Assembly: GCA_021234155.1 (NCBI GenBank)
Contig: JAJEKV010000033.1
Coordinates: 7,244,635 to 7,308,634 of the forward strand
Direction of reading: 5' to 3'
DNA from: Isoetes taiwanensis
Taxonomy: Eukaryota > Streptophyta > Lycopodiopsida > Isoetales > Isoetaceae
DNA length: 64,000 bases
Both the position numbers and the translations under genes were made by a program. Position 1 is the stretch's first letter; the number at the start of each line of letters is the position of its first letter. The notes beneath the pieces were generated by a model. It saw only the letters and a list, made by a program, of their open reading frames with translations, made no database searches and was not told the DNA's origin. Positions 13,764 through 25,462 of this stretch are shown here, in pieces.

Positions 13764-13892
13764 CTCCTTCTCCTTCTCCTTCTCCTTCTCCTTCCTTCTC
13801 CTTCTCCTTCTCCCTTCTCCTTCTCCTTCTCCTTCTCCTTCTCCTTCTCCTTCTCCTTCTCCTTCTCCTTCTCCTTCTCCTTCTCCTTCTCC
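13764..13892 (+). repeat. (CTTCTC)n microsatellite, left of LINE
   Basis: About 20 hexamer units with two small interruptions near 13793 and 13811. It abuts the 5'-truncated LINE at 13893. The same hexamer follows the LINE 3' end at 16101. Long open frames through it encode only low-complexity Ser/Phe/Leu or Arg runs and are not genes. Confidence 0.9.
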
Positions 13893-16100
13893 TTTCCTTA
13901 CCTACAGCAGTTATACAACCCTGAGGGTGCACGGGCAGCATTACCCCCAACGGGGCCCTAAAGACTAGAAATCACAGAGGCGGAGGTAACGCAGGGGCTG
14001 CAACATCTAGCCAATGGAAAAGCACCAGACCTTGATGGCATGCAGGAAGGGTTATTCAAGTGGGTAGGACCATCTATAGCGCCGGTACTGACCGACATGT
14101 TCAAGAAGGCATTGCGGGAAGGTTTTTCCCCGCAATGGACCACTAGCAGGGTTGTCCCAATCTACAAGGTAGGAGACCCGCATTGCCCGGTCAATTACTG
14201 AATCATCATGATCAGCTCAGTGTTTGTGCAAAGCTCCTCGCCGGGATCCTCGAGCGGCAGTTGACAGGATGGGCAGAAGCAGCAGAAGTGGGGGCACTCA
14301 CACAGCAGGATTCAGGCTGAGGCACTCAACCATAGATCATATCTTCATGATGTGGACTCTGGTTGAGGACAGCAGGAACCGTCGGCAAAATATGTATTGC
14401 TGCTTCGTAGACTTCGCCAAGGCTTTTGACACTGTGCCTCGGGAAAAGCTGTGGGCAAGATTGCAGCAGCTAGACATCCCTGCCGAACTGCAGAACGCGG
14501 TGTACAGGTTATATGAGTTATGCACTGGCCGGTTGCAACCAGTGGACCAACCATTCGAGAGCAGTATCGAGGTCCGACAAGGATGCCCTCTCTCTCCCAC
14601 ACTATTTGGCCTATATATTGATCAGCTAGAGAGATGGCTCACTGATAACGGAGGCATTGGGGCTCAGCTCCTACACCAGATCATCAGGCAGTTGATTTAT
14701 GCTGACGATGTGGACCTCCTAGCACACACTCAGGCAGACATGCAATGCCATCTCGATGCCTTGGACACATTTTGCCAGATGACTGACATGCGCGTCAACT
14801 TAGCCAAAACCAAGGTGGTTCTGATATCGTCTGCACGCCAACCAATACCTCCAATCCTCACTTATCGTGGCCAAAATGTTGAAGTGGTGTCCGCTTACAA
14901 ATATTTGGAGGTGGAGTTCCCGTCGGCCATGAACTAGGACAATTCCATCTGGCTGCGAGCCGCAGCAGGTTGGAAGGCACCCATGCAATGGAGAATGATA
15001 GCCACAAGGTGGAGCTGTATGATTGGGCCCACCAATCGCACCTATTCAAGGTGCTAGTAGAACCTGTGCTTTTGTACGGGGTCGAGGTCTGGGGCCCAGT
15101 GATTTCCCCTGCCACTTGGAATGACTTAGAGCAGACGCTGAAAGATTTCTTGGCACGAGCCCTGGGGGTGAAGTCCACAATCCCATACCAGATACTGTTG
15201 CAGGAAAGAGGTTTCTTGCCTCTTCTTAGAGGAGCCCTTGACAGACACATCGTCTACTTCCAGAAGATGGTCAGCATGGACGATATACTCGTCTCCCTCA
15301 CCTTGCTTATGCTATGGCAATGGGGCCTGAATGCCTAAAAGCCTGCTGGCGGGAAAAGAGAGCTCAGTGGCTGGCCAGATGGAATGTGCAAGAGCACAGG
15401 TGCATAGTGCAAACGGAGGCAGATCGCCGCATTCTCAGACAGTATCTTGACGCATGCTTCCTCAATAAGCTATGGGATTCCAGCACCCTTGCAGCAGGTC
15501 AAGACGGCACATTATCAACGCCACATAAATTCCAGGTTGGAGTGAGGCCCGAAATGCTACCTGCGCACTCATCTACCCATGAAAAAGTGCAGATCCATTG
15601 CCTCTATCCGCACAGGTGCACACTATCTCCAGATTGAGACAGAGAGATGGGTTGGGGAGTTGCGTCAGGAGAGGCTTTGTCAATGCTTCCAGGTTGGAGC
15701 TGTGGAAGACGAATGTCACACCCTCCAGAGTTGTCCGGCATATGATGACATTTGGATACGCTATGCTGAGCTGGTCCATCCTGGCCAGCCCCTGCATGAG
15801 ATGCTGACCACGAGCTCGGTACGGAGGTTGGGCTCATACATTCAAGAGATCATGGATCGCCGAGATCAGCTCGGCCCTCGGGCACTTACCTAATACATGT
15901 ACATATTTCTGTCTATATTGGTATTTGTCTTTCTATTTATACAGTTTGATAGCAAGCCTATTCCTGTCACGGTTTTTCCCCCAACCAACCCTTTAGGGCA
16001 GGGAGGGGGCTTTTTAACCCGGATAGTAGTATGCTTGCTGCGCCTCCGGTTGGGTCCCATAATCCAATTGGTCTCCGTGGACGATAAAAACTCTATTCTA
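13893..16100 (+). mobile_element. 5'-truncated non-LTR retrotransposon between two (CTTCTC)n tracts
   Basis: The element starts inside the RT domain and has no endonuclease or ORF1. It ends with GGTCTCCGTGGACGATAAAA, then a CTATTC spacer and (CTTCTC)n. Its 3' end defines a family with three other truncated copies in the window (647-710, 23245-23285, 25957-26537). It is somewhat GC-richer than its surroundings. It is disabled by truncation, stops and frameshifts. The clade is uncertain: it is clearly distinct from the L1-type element at 34-40 kb. Because the same hexamer stands on both sides, the insertion either targeted an existing microsatellite or generated one. Confidence 0.8.
13961..15893 (+). 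pseudogene. Non-LTR retrotransposon reverse transcriptase, broken
   Basis: Reading across frames, the N-terminal RT region is at 13961-14210 (NGKAPDLDG, VVPIYK, then NY and a stop). The palm domain is open at 14224-14937: FVDFAKAFDTV, RQGCPLSPTLF and the catalytic YADD near 14698-14709. Thumb and connector segments follow at 14970-15338 and 15314-15637 in other frames. The C-terminal part at 15579-15893 carries a Cys/His cluster (CQCF...EDECHTLQSC). At least four frame breaks or stops separate these parts, so no full-length protein is made. The minus-strand copy at 26160-26537 has the same C-terminal domain. The protein would have carried out target-primed cDNA synthesis in the nucleus. Confidence 0.85.
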
Positions 16101-16265
16101 TCCTTCTCCTTCTCCTTCTCCTTCTCCTTCTCCTTCTCCTTCTCCTTCTCCTTCTCCTTCTCCTTCTCCTTCTCCTTCTCCTTCTCCTTCTCCTTCTCCT
16201 TCTCCTTCTCCTTCTCCTTCTCCTTCTCCTTCTCCTTCTCCTTCTCCTTCTCCGTCTCCGTCTCC
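16101..16265 (+). repeat. (CTTCTC)n microsatellite, LINE 3' tail
   Basis: About 27 hexamer units, nearly perfect, with a CCGTCT variant in the last two. It follows the LINE 3' end directly. The antisense open frame (16093-16455) is a poly-Arg artefact. Confidence 0.9.
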
Positions 16266-18766
16266 TAACCTTAAGTTTGGAAATGGTTGAAGAAATGTGT
16301 GCTCTAAAACATATTGATGTCATCAATGGAAAGCAAGTACAAGTTCCATTTCCCAAAGCAATTTCACAAGCTACACAACCTCTGGAGATGTATTTGTCAT
16401 ATGTATATTCAATCTCTTTGTAAACCCAAAAGTATTTGTCATATGCATATTCCATCTCTTTATGGATATCTATGAACGATTATATATGGGTCTTCTTGCC
16501 TATATCTACACATAAGTTGCACAGTTGGACTGAAGATCCATATTGGTACCCAAGCTAAAAAGTCTCCTGCTGCAGGCTCAAAAACTGTGAACATCTCAAA
16601 TCTGTTGGAGTGTTAATAAAAGCATTTTTAACATGTTAATGTGGAAGAGAAACTTTTACAGGAAATGAAGCACACGTGATAAGGTCAAAGACAAACCTTA
16701 GCATAGCCATGTCAAAACTTGTTGGCTCTGTGTGAAAAGGAAGGATAGAAGCACCTACAAGGTCATGATGGACAAAAGCTCGATAAAATCCCCATATAGT
16801 TCAAAGTCAATCATCTGATTGTAGCCCTTTCTAGAATGGAAACTTGAGCTCCAAATGCGTGGAGATTTTAAATCAATTCTCTACATAAAAGTCTTTCCTT
16901 GTTCTCTGGCAATATGTTCATAAAGGTTAACTTATAAAGGAATCAGCCTAATGGTGTTGCCTACTAAATGATAACATTTATTACACCATGTCAAATATAT
17001 GAAAACAATCAGCTGGAGAGATTTGATCCATGTTTATCCGTTGCAGAATGATAACCAGCTTGCATGTGACAAAGCATAAGTCAATAAATGACTAACATGT
17101 CCTCCAACAAATAGACGCTCATCTTTCTGAGCATGTTTACATGCAATCAATCTATACATATAACTCTAGCATTGGAAAGGCAGCATTTACATGAATTGTT
17201 CCATATCTATTCCAACTGGTTACAGGTCAAAGCTCTTATTTTAGTGTATATGATACAGATCGTAGATGGCTGCATTTATAAATATTGCATGTGATACATT
17301 CACTAGAAACCGTGAAGCTTTCTTTGTGATCCCTCCAATGACATGCTTGCTTTAGACTGTATCTATTGTAGAAATTGAAAAAGTGCTTTTCCTCTTCCAA
17401 GTACAGTGGATAAAGAATGTCTATGCACTTAGTTTGTTACAAGGACAAATCTTGATATTCTTGATAAAACTCAAAGACATGTGAAATAACCTACATAATT
17501 AGGATGAAGACCTAGCTAGATCCCTAGTTAGGATATCGTCCACTACTTGCGGGACTCAGTTTATTCTGAGTCAGTTTTAAAAATGTTTCTATGACTATTG
17601 TTCTTTTCACTCTATAATGCCATCCCAAAGTTCTGCAAACACCTTTAAATAGTTTAGACCATGTCTCTTTTAGTTGTTTGGCTAGAGTTGGTGACACATG
17701 TGGCAGTGTTATCGGCTACAAGACATGTCAGTAACCATCACCATAGCAATATGTTGAAGAAGATAAGAGGAAGGACGTTTGGAGTTGTACAAGCATGGTA
17801 CTGCTTCTGGCCAATTGTGAAGGAATAGCCCTGTTACATGATCCTACCAAGGTCATGCAAACCGAAATTAATTCATATTGAATGAGTATAAATGAACAAC
17901 CCCTCCCCCTTTTTTTACTGTTAATGTGCAAGCTAGAAGACTTAGCTCCAAGCACCATGATTGCCAACGGTCCATAAAAAGGGGCCATAAACCTAGCAAC
18001 CCATCATCAGCAATTTACCATGAAAATGCATCATAATAGCTCACTTTCTCCAAAAGGAGGATAGCGAAATGAAACCCAAAAAATATCACATCTAGCATTT
18101 ACGATACGCATTAGATTGCCCAATATAAAAAATAAGTATATAGCATAAGTAGTCCAGGGTTAAAATGCCCTCCATAACCTCATGAATACTGTCCAGAAAG
18201 GAATACAATTTATATGATAAACATGCCTTCAAGATTTACTTGTTGTTTTTACAATTATCGATGTACTAAATGACCTCACCCGACCATGCATAACTACATC
18301 GTTATTAACTCATTAGAACAGTGCAGGGAGCTCGAAGATGTGCCTGTAAGATACAACATATGGGGCAATGACTATAATTCTTGTTCTAAAAAGCTCAAAA
18401 AGATGACAGTCTTCCTACACCAAGGAAAAAGATTACAAAACTCTGATGATCTTCCAGCATTCTGACACTATAAGAAACAACATGGTGATCAAGAAGCATG
18501 ATGATCTACTGATAGTGAACTGAGTAGAATGCAAATTATATCTCATTAACAAACTTAATAGAACCACCATTTCTATAGAAGTGTAAACAATGTAAGGAAG
18601 TTGATAGCAATGACACTATCCAATCCATCCATTACTTCTGTCATCACCTGATCCATTGCTTTCAAATATAATCTCTGTGCCACCGATCACAGTAATTTAA
18701 GTCTGAGATCAAGATCTAGAGCCTTGAGTGTACATCAAAATGTCAGCCCAAGACACACCTATAGTG
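16266..18766. other. No recognisable gene
   Basis: AT-rich sequence without domains, clear repeats or RNA genes that I can support. Confidence 0.5.
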
Positions 18767-19017
18767 GGGCAAAAGTATGCTGATGGGTATCAAAAGCAGG
18801 CGTCCGGACACATGCTGACAGCACTCATATAGCACCCCATATGGCAGCCTGTTTAAGGTGTTACTGGTACTAGCACACGGTAATTAGGTAATCAATAGAA
18901 ATATGTAACAACTCCAATTAATAACAAGTGGAATACTATGATAGAATAGTACATCCAGGGTGCTGATCTAAGTGCTGGGGCCGCGTTTTTTTGATACCCA
19001 CTAGCATACTTTTGCCC
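18767..19017. mobile_element. Small inverted-repeat (MITE-like) element
   Basis: The termini GGGCAAAAGTATGCTGATGG at 18767 and its near-complement ending at 19017 form ~37-bp inverted repeats. The left arm continues GTATCAAAA and the right arm matches with one or two changes. AGTG stands immediately outside both ends (18763-18766 and 19018-19021) and may be a 4-bp target duplication. The 251-bp interior has no coding capacity. The superfamily is not assigned. Confidence 0.65.
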
Positions 19018-19507
19018 AGTGCTTGATAAAGGCACGGGGGAGTAAATATGGAATAGACTGATACCTCGCCAGAGGTAAGCGGAACTTCTAAAAACTGCAA
19101 TAGTTTGGAGGAATTCAAGATCATCATGGTGAGAGGCATCTAGAATATACATATGAAATCATCACCACTTAAACAGAACTTGCACTTTATGCCATCATTT
19201 ATGAGGTCTACAGTCACTTCAAATCATTCCTTTTTCTTTTTTATTGTCACGAAAATCATATGGTCTTTGCTATGGATTTAAAATGTTGGCAACCTCTATC
19301 TACAAAGCCAGCATGGCTACAAGCAGCAAGAACATAAGTAATTATCACATTATTTGGCTTAATACCTATCTGTTGCACATCCTCAAAATGGCAAGCAAGC
19401 ATGTCAATACCACATTCAGAATATCATGCAATACACCAAGATAAAACATTTGGACAACTTTGATGGAGATCACTGACAGTGAAAATGTACTATGGCATGC
19501 CCGTTTG
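19018..19507. other. No recognisable gene
   Basis: AT-rich, with nothing recognised between two inverted-repeat elements. Confidence 0.4.
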
Positions 19508-19631
19508 TGCAATAGACATGGGACGTGGACGTCCATATAGGGGTTGCATGCATCCATAGAGTGGTTGCATGCATCCCTAGAGGGGTTGCATGCAACCCCT
19601 CTATGGACGTCCACGTCCCATGTCTATTGCA
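19508..19631. repeat. 124-bp near-perfect palindrome
   Basis: Arms of ~48 bp (19508-19556 and 19584-19631) pair almost perfectly, starting TGCAATAGACATGGGACGTG and ending in its complement. The loop region contains two more GGTTGCATGCATCC units, so the interior can pair in several registers. The structure could be a fold-back MITE, or the hairpin of a small-RNA precursor if transcribed. No TSD or promoter is evident. Confidence 0.8.
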
Positions 19632-20059
19632 AAGTCTGCAAGAATCTTAGGATCAAATGCAATTCTAGCACTTTGTGCTTTGCAGTTGTGTAGGATAGGC
19701 TGACACATGTGTGTTGACTTGTGTGTAATAACAAGAAAGGATGGGAAGAACGGACATTGGGAATGGAAATTTTGGAGTTTCTTGTGCTATTGGACGTCGG
19801 AGAGCAACCTGCACATGCCATAGCTGATGTGGGCGTGGAAGGCAAGTCAAATTGCATAACATGGGCGTCCATGTGGATCTTTGTCTGGACTAAGAATTTG
19901 TATTCTGGGTCTTTATTAAATTGTATTCGGATCTTTCGAACAACTGGCAAATGCTGCCATTTTGACAGCTACAGCTAAATCGGCTCTCTTTTTGTGGGCA
20001 TGTCTCTAAACATTAGCAATACTACATCCTCACGGTTAGCTCTAGTCTGCTCGCTCTAG
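19632..20059. other. No recognisable gene
   Basis: No motif was recognised; overlapping open frames on both strands are unlikely to be genes. Confidence 0.4.
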
Positions 20060-20089
20060 AGGTATATCAGGTACATAGGTTGAACATCA

Positions 20090-20462
20090 GGTATCACCTA
20101 GCCAAGTTGGTTAATTCGGACATCCGATATCAGCCACGTGGTTAATCCGAAAAAAAGTGGTTAATCCAGACAAAAAATCAGGCGTAGAACTGTGCGACGG
20201 GGGCAGAAATTTTGATCAGATCGCTCTTAGTGCTCCATGGATGGTTTGATCCGCTTTGAAAAGCATGTCGATCGCTTTGTATGTCTCTTTTATGCTAGAT
20301 TAATGAAGAGAGGAAGAGATTAGAGGTGAAATAGAGCAGAATCAATCGAAAAATGGGCAAAAATAGTTGGTTTTTTTGTTTGAAATTGTGCGGTTCTTCA
20401 TGGCTGATAATGGGTATCCGAATCAACCACATCCCGGATGATATATACAGCCTTCTTTAAGT
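20090..20462. mobile_element. Degenerate copy of the Mutator-like MITE
   Basis: The interior matches the element at 21178-21570 at about 75-80% by eye: GCGACGGGGGCA, then CTCCAT-G--GTTTGAT, TTTTATGCTAGATT, GAAGAGAGGAAGAGATT, and TTCTTC-TGGCTGATA. The termini retain only a degraded TIR (CATCCG...GTGGTTAATCCG against its partner near 20430-20452). Boundaries are approximate and no target duplication survives. Confidence 0.65.
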
Positions 20463-21167
20463 TATGATTTTAGAGCTAGAGGTTCTTAAAGTTAACAGAG
20501 TTCTTTTCCAGCGATTTCCCTGCAGATTAGAGCAGTTAGGCTGAATTTGTATGAGATATGAAAACCTCAAATGGTCTATTCGGTCTTCTGCCAAACTCTG
20601 TTCTTTGCATGGTTCCTGCACTGCTGCAAGACTGTCACGACTTACGCAACCTTTTAGAATGATAATAGCACTTTCATTCTGTAAACCTTTTTAGATGATT
20701 TTGAGCTGGGAATCGGGAAAAACATCTTATTTACTTTCATTGTTTTATTACGTCTCTCTGGAAGGCCAATGTCATGCAGATCTGCTAAGTATTTTTTTTA
20801 GCAAACATGGTGGGTCTTTTTGGCAAGTTCCGAAGCAGCACCGGCAAGAATGAGAAGTCGTTCTTCTGAGCTCAAAAATGGGGCAAAAGCTCAGAAATCA
20901 TTTCTCTTCTTTGTTCTTAAGGATCACTCAAAATTTGCCAAAGATTTTCAAACTAGACACGAGCGCAGAGCTTGAAAGCTCTCTGAAAAGGCCATTCTTC
21001 AAAATGGTGGCTCAAACTTCGCCGATAAATACCCGGGTTCGATTTGTAAAAGTCTGCCGGATGGTTTTTAAACTGGATTGAAGGCCAACCTTATGAGAAT
21101 GAATATGTTTAGGAGTAGATTCAACTACACCATTATAGTTGGAATTTTAAAAAGTTTGCAATATCGT

Positions 21168-21177
21168 TGGCACATAA
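21168..21177 (+). repeat. Target-site duplication, left
   Basis: TGGCACATAA, identical to 21571-21580. Confidence 0.85.
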
Positions 21178-21570
21178 GGAACTCTGTATATCTCAAGCGA
21201 GTTGTGGTTAATGTGGCCAACCAGGCCACATTAACCACTGGTTAATCTGGCCAAAAAGTGGTTAATGTGGCCAAAAATAATGTGGCCAAAGAACCATGCT
21301 TCAAACTGCGCGGCGGGGGCAAAAATTTCAATCGGCTGGTTCTTTCTGCTCCATAGGCAGTTTGATTCGATCTAAAAACCATGTCAATCGCTTTATCTAC
21401 TTCTTTTATGCTAGATTGCTGAAGAGAGGAAGAGATTTGAGGCAGAATGGAGCTGGATCGATCAAAAAACGCCAAAAACAGTTAGTTTTTGGGCTTCAAA
21501 CCGCGCTGTTCTTCGTGGCTGATACAGACGGCCACATTAACCACATCTCGCTTGAGATATACGGCGTTCC
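21178..21570. mobile_element. Mutator-like MITE, 393 bp
   Basis: Terminal inverted repeats of 41 bp (21178-21218 and 21530-21570) start GGAAC and share GTATATCTCAAGCGAG then TGTGGTTAATGTGGCC, with about three mismatches. A perfect 10-bp duplication (TGGCACATAA) flanks the element. Long TIRs with a 9-11 bp duplication are typical of Mutator-like elements. The interior has no transposase, so it is non-autonomous. Internal GTGGTTAAT(C/G)TGGCC repeats lie next to the left TIR. A decayed relative is at 20090-20462. Confidence 0.85.
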
Positions 21571-21580
21571 TGGCACATAA
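21571..21580 (+). repeat. Target-site duplication, right
   Basis: TGGCACATAA, identical to 21168-21177. Confidence 0.85.
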
Positions 21581-22166
21581 TGCATTTATCAAGGGTACCC
21601 GCGATTCATGCATTGAAGTCAGAACCATGAAATTAGTTGTCCCCTAAGCAAAGATGCTTATCAAGGTTGTAATTCATGCTATCTGTAGATGATGTTTATA
21701 AAGTGGTTTGCAATGTTAAAAATACTATGTATTCTATCTTTGATGGGATATAGTGCTACATTTTCATGTTCATGTCTGGAAAAGACACGTACATTTGTGA
21801 CCTCCTCCTGAAGGACCAATTGACAATTGGTATAGCTGTATTTTTCCTTCCTTTATGGGTCGTTAGAAAATGGAATTCAAGTTAATGGGTGGTAACATAA
21901 CGGTTGAAATATTAACAACTTGGATTCATGAACTATTCTTAGGCCTTATATGAATCAGACATATGTGAATGGAGAAGACAAAATTTATGAAATTATTATA
22001 AATAATATAAAAAAAGACAATGCATACATGTATAGTAATATGCGTCTACACTGCCCTAATTGTAACATATCTTTCCTTCAACATCAGATGTTGTCTATGA
22101 CATCTCGATGTTGCAGAAGCATCTTTTACATAACGGTCTCCTTTGTATCCAGTTGAACAAAAGAAA
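21581..22166. other. No recognisable gene
   Basis: AT-rich sequence without recognised features. Confidence 0.4.
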
Positions 22167-22199
22167 TGCCAAGGCCACCGCGACAAATTTCTTGTAGTT
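22167..22199 (-). mobile_element. CACTA-like terminal motif, minus orientation
   Basis: Read on the minus strand: ACTACAAGAAATTTGTCGCG followed by GTGGCCTTGGC. This resembles the plant CACTA start (CACTACAAGAAA) and matches 22868-22910 and 27724-27760. Only the end is recognised, no transposase is in reach, and the matching opposite terminus was not found. Confidence 0.45.
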
Positions 22200-22867
22200 A
22201 TAAATTCTACAAGTTACATACCCACACAAAGTTTTACAAGTTTCATGTAGTTTATTACCACATAAAAGAAGACTTAAACAACGAAAAGAGACCATTTCGT
22301 CTTTTTTGTATATAAGAATCACCTCGGGGTTCCGAGGTGTCAGCAATGCCGACACAGTGACCTCGAAATTCAAGTCAAGGGTGATTTTTAAAACATGAAA
22401 ACAGGGTGAAAGCAAATTCTATCGGGTGAAATTGGACAGAATGCAAGGTGAAAATGTAGAATGTTGGGTAAAAATTCCTTTGAAGGGAAGGAACGCGCAG
22501 TAAAATATTGAAATGTTAGTGACTTGATTTTTGTTAAAGAATCAGTGCCACGTGTCAAGGCGTGACAGGCGAACGCTGCAGAATTGCTTTCAGTTTTTTT
22601 TACGTCCATGTAATCTCTATTTCCTTGTGAGTTAGCCAAATATCGCTTATGGTGTTTGTGTTGTTTGTGCCATTATCAACTCATTAGATCTCTCAAGGTC
22701 TAGGCAAAACATGATTCAATCTCCTACCAACTCTTGTGGATTACAATGGGTGAAACTACCCCTAACCGTATAGGAACTTCAAGCATTGAATCATATGGAG
22801 TGTGCACCTCAAAGGTGTCCCCAATATTCAAGCATTGATATCATCCAAAACATCATAACTCATAAGA

Positions 22868-22930
22868 TTTACAAGAAATTTATCGCGGCGGCCTTGCGGC
22901 CGCCGCGAACATTTCTCTTCTCCAACCCAC
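22868..22930 (+). mobile_element. CACTA-like terminal motif with GC hairpin
   Basis: TTTACAAGAAATTTATCGCG leads into a hairpin with two perfect 10-bp arms (CGCGGCGGCC / GGCCGCCGCG, 22884-22907) and a TTGC loop. Then comes GCGAACATTTCTCTTCTCC. The extreme GC content in AT-rich surroundings and its recurrence at 27.7 kb point to a transposon terminus or subterminal repeat. Confidence 0.5.
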
Positions 22931-23244
22931 TGCAAAAGAAGTTTTGTGCTAAGTCGAATAGATCTCAATTTTGGACATTTTTGAGCTGCGACGATAGATA
23001 TGTATGTTGATTGCAGTTCACATATTGTGAGGCAAGTCAAGACATGCCTGTTCGACCCCATATTCTTTGCAGGAATGGTCTAGAGTGCCCAACATAGAAT
23101 ATTCCTCATAAACTACTGCAATCTAATGGCCTCGAAAAAATTTAGAACATGTGAAATGATAATACACCCTACAAATAATGGAATATTACAAACTGCCTAT
23201 ATGTAGAGATGAGACAAAAAGTAAGTAGTTTTCAAAGTTAGTAT

Positions 23245-23285
23245 GTCCCATAGGCCGATTGGCCATCGTGGACAATAAAAATCGT
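23245..23285 (+). mobile_element. Short LINE 3'-end fragment
   Basis: GTCCCATAGGCCGATTGGCC followed by ATCGTGGACAATAAAAA matches the 3' end of the LINE at 16041-16090. It is only ~40 bp long and lacks a clear microsatellite tail, ending in TCGTTCAATAACC. Confidence 0.5.
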
Positions 23286-25132
23286 TCAATAACCATAACA
23301 AACCATCCATATTTTATCTCGAAATTTGCCCAACGTTCCATGACGAACAACCACAAATAGAAAGGGAATTTCCAATAATATAGAAATTGGGTCTCTTTTT
23401 TTGCTGGGGTGTAATTTTATGCTGCCACATGGCACTCTTCTACAATGTGGAATGGAAGTTGGGTAGCCACATTCTGCATGACAGGCTCTCCCGATTACCA
23501 TTTATCGTGGCTCGTTCTAGACCCAAAGCACCAGGTTTTTGGAGTGACCACAGTTTGAATCCTTATTCGCAGTTTTGAATGCTTAATTCATAGTTTTGAA
23601 TGCGTAAGCGAAATTGGTTAGAAGACTCTGTTGTATTTGTCTTGCTATACGCCACAATGGTCTTTCAAAAGGTTTGTTAACCCTAGAAGTAGTATGATTA
23701 ACCTATAATTTGTTAACATCAAGAGTTCATATTGATATGGGTATTCTTGCTAGTTGAAATTGGTTGTTTCACGAACACAAAATTCTAACATTTGCATAGT
23801 ATAGGCACCATATGCAACCATCTATCATCTAACGGCATGTGAAGCAATGACAGTCTACAAAATTACATATGCAATGTGACACATCTGAAAGTGCATCAAT
23901 TGGAATCCGGTGACACTAAGTTCCAAAATGCACAAACTTCACAAATAACCAGTAATATAGACATGGCACACTATTACTGAGCTGCAAAATGTAACTCTCC
24001 TACACGGATTCATGTTATTTCTAATTGAATACTTTGGCATAAACACGAAGCTTAATATCCTATGATAAATGTTTAGATATTCTTGGAGCTATGATCTCCG
24101 TGTAATATGAACTATGAATCATGAACTATGAACTTCAGTGCAAACTCTGCGTGAAATCAATCATGTCTCCATTGCAAATTATGTTATTCAGAAGTGAGGA
24201 ACAACCTCTCATCGAGACAAAGCTGCATTCCGAAACACAAATGAGATGTTTATTGGTCATGGAAATGAATAAGCAAATTGTTTGCAAAAATGATTATCGT
24301 GGCGAATTCGAAGTTTTCTTGGATGGTACTGGCAAATATCATAGCCATGCATGTTTAACACTAGCAGAAGATTGACCAGCTCCATGCTGACCAATGTAAT
24401 ACAGATTGTATTCCAGGTTGGAAGCTTGCAAATAGTTCATTAAAATATGAGCTATGTGGCACGCTCCCTGTATCATTGTTACACTTCATGCCTCATGAGA
24501 TTCCAGGGGTTACATCTCCCATGATATGCATTGGCATGCTCTTCGGCTGCTTTGCATGGCGTGTGGAAGATCATGACTGCCGCGGCTTAGATTATTTACA
24601 CTTGTGAGTACACCTAAGACCTGGTACGCTGTACCTCCAGATGCATCCCTTGCACTTCAGAAGTAGCGAGAATGTATGGGGGAAATATTGATCTCGAAGC
24701 TCCTTTTGCACTTCTTGGAGAAAAAACAACAATTATGTCACCTGAAGTTCTTGTAGGCGCAGGTGTCTGGATACTGTAACATATGTTACAGAAAAGAAGG
24801 AGAAGCTCCTTGCAGGGGATATGTTACGACAATCCCTTTTTCGGTGAAGCTACTCCAGCAAATCTCCATAGCTGCAATCTCTGAAGCGGCTCTGAAGCTC
24901 CATAGCTCGCAATCTTTGAAGCTCGAATTGAAAAATCTACGAATCTCTGGGGAAAACCTCGTCCATGATTCATAGCTACGTGAATCGGAATAGCTCGCAA
25001 TCTCTAATCTCTGCAGAGAAAAATTCCAAACTCGATTTTCCTTCTAGATGTTGAAGGAAAATTATGCGAGAATGGATGCCGACCATAGCTTAGCTTAGCA
25101 CTTTCATTGCTTGGATCACAAGAAACTACAGC
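23286..25132. other. No recognisable gene
   Basis: Mostly AT-rich; around 24780-25000 there are loosely repeated phrases of the type ATAGCTCGCAATCT and GAAGCTC. No coding region is recognised. Confidence 0.45.
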
Positions 25133-25462
25133 CTAGTAATTTTTGAACACATCGTCCGTCAATTGCATGCAAAGGCTGTCAAATTTAGATGGGAGCTTCT
25201 GGCGGAGGGCTTGGAAGCTAAGATCTGGATCGGAATTGATGAGAATGCCCTCTGTGCTGCTGGTGGTTGCCCCTGTTTCCAAATGCCCCCTTTGCGCCCA
25301 ATTCTGCTGCCGGAGGCTTCTGCTCCGCCATGATTTTTCTTCGGATGGGAATAAGCTCTTCTTCGGCGCCCCAGAAATAAGCTCGAACTCTTTACTTTTG
25401 TTAATAACGCCATCGTCCAAACGCCAGACCACCAGAGTAAGCCCACTAGCCGCCATAGCCAA
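25133..25462 (-). CDS. Possible small protein, unknown
   Basis: An open frame of 109 codons begins MAMAASGLTLVVWRLDD. Its composition (Ser/Lys-rich, hydrophobic N-terminus) is more protein-like than its neighbours, and the region is locally GC-richer. I recognise no domain. An overlapping minus-strand frame (25159-25509) and a plus-strand frame (25143-25649) are also open, so this may be only a GC-rich patch. I cannot choose among them with confidence. Confidence 0.2.
   Translation of the reverse strand: MAMAASGLTLVVWRLDDGVINKSKEFELISGAPKKSLFPSEEKSWRSRSLRQQNWAQRGHLETGATTSSTEGILINSDPDLSFQALRQKLPSKFDSLCMQLTDDVFKNY

Noticed and set aside
13734-13961. Open frames through (CTTCTC)n giving Ser/Phe or poly-Arg proteins (also 16093-16455)
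   Set aside because: Hexamer repeats are open in several frames; the translations are artefacts.
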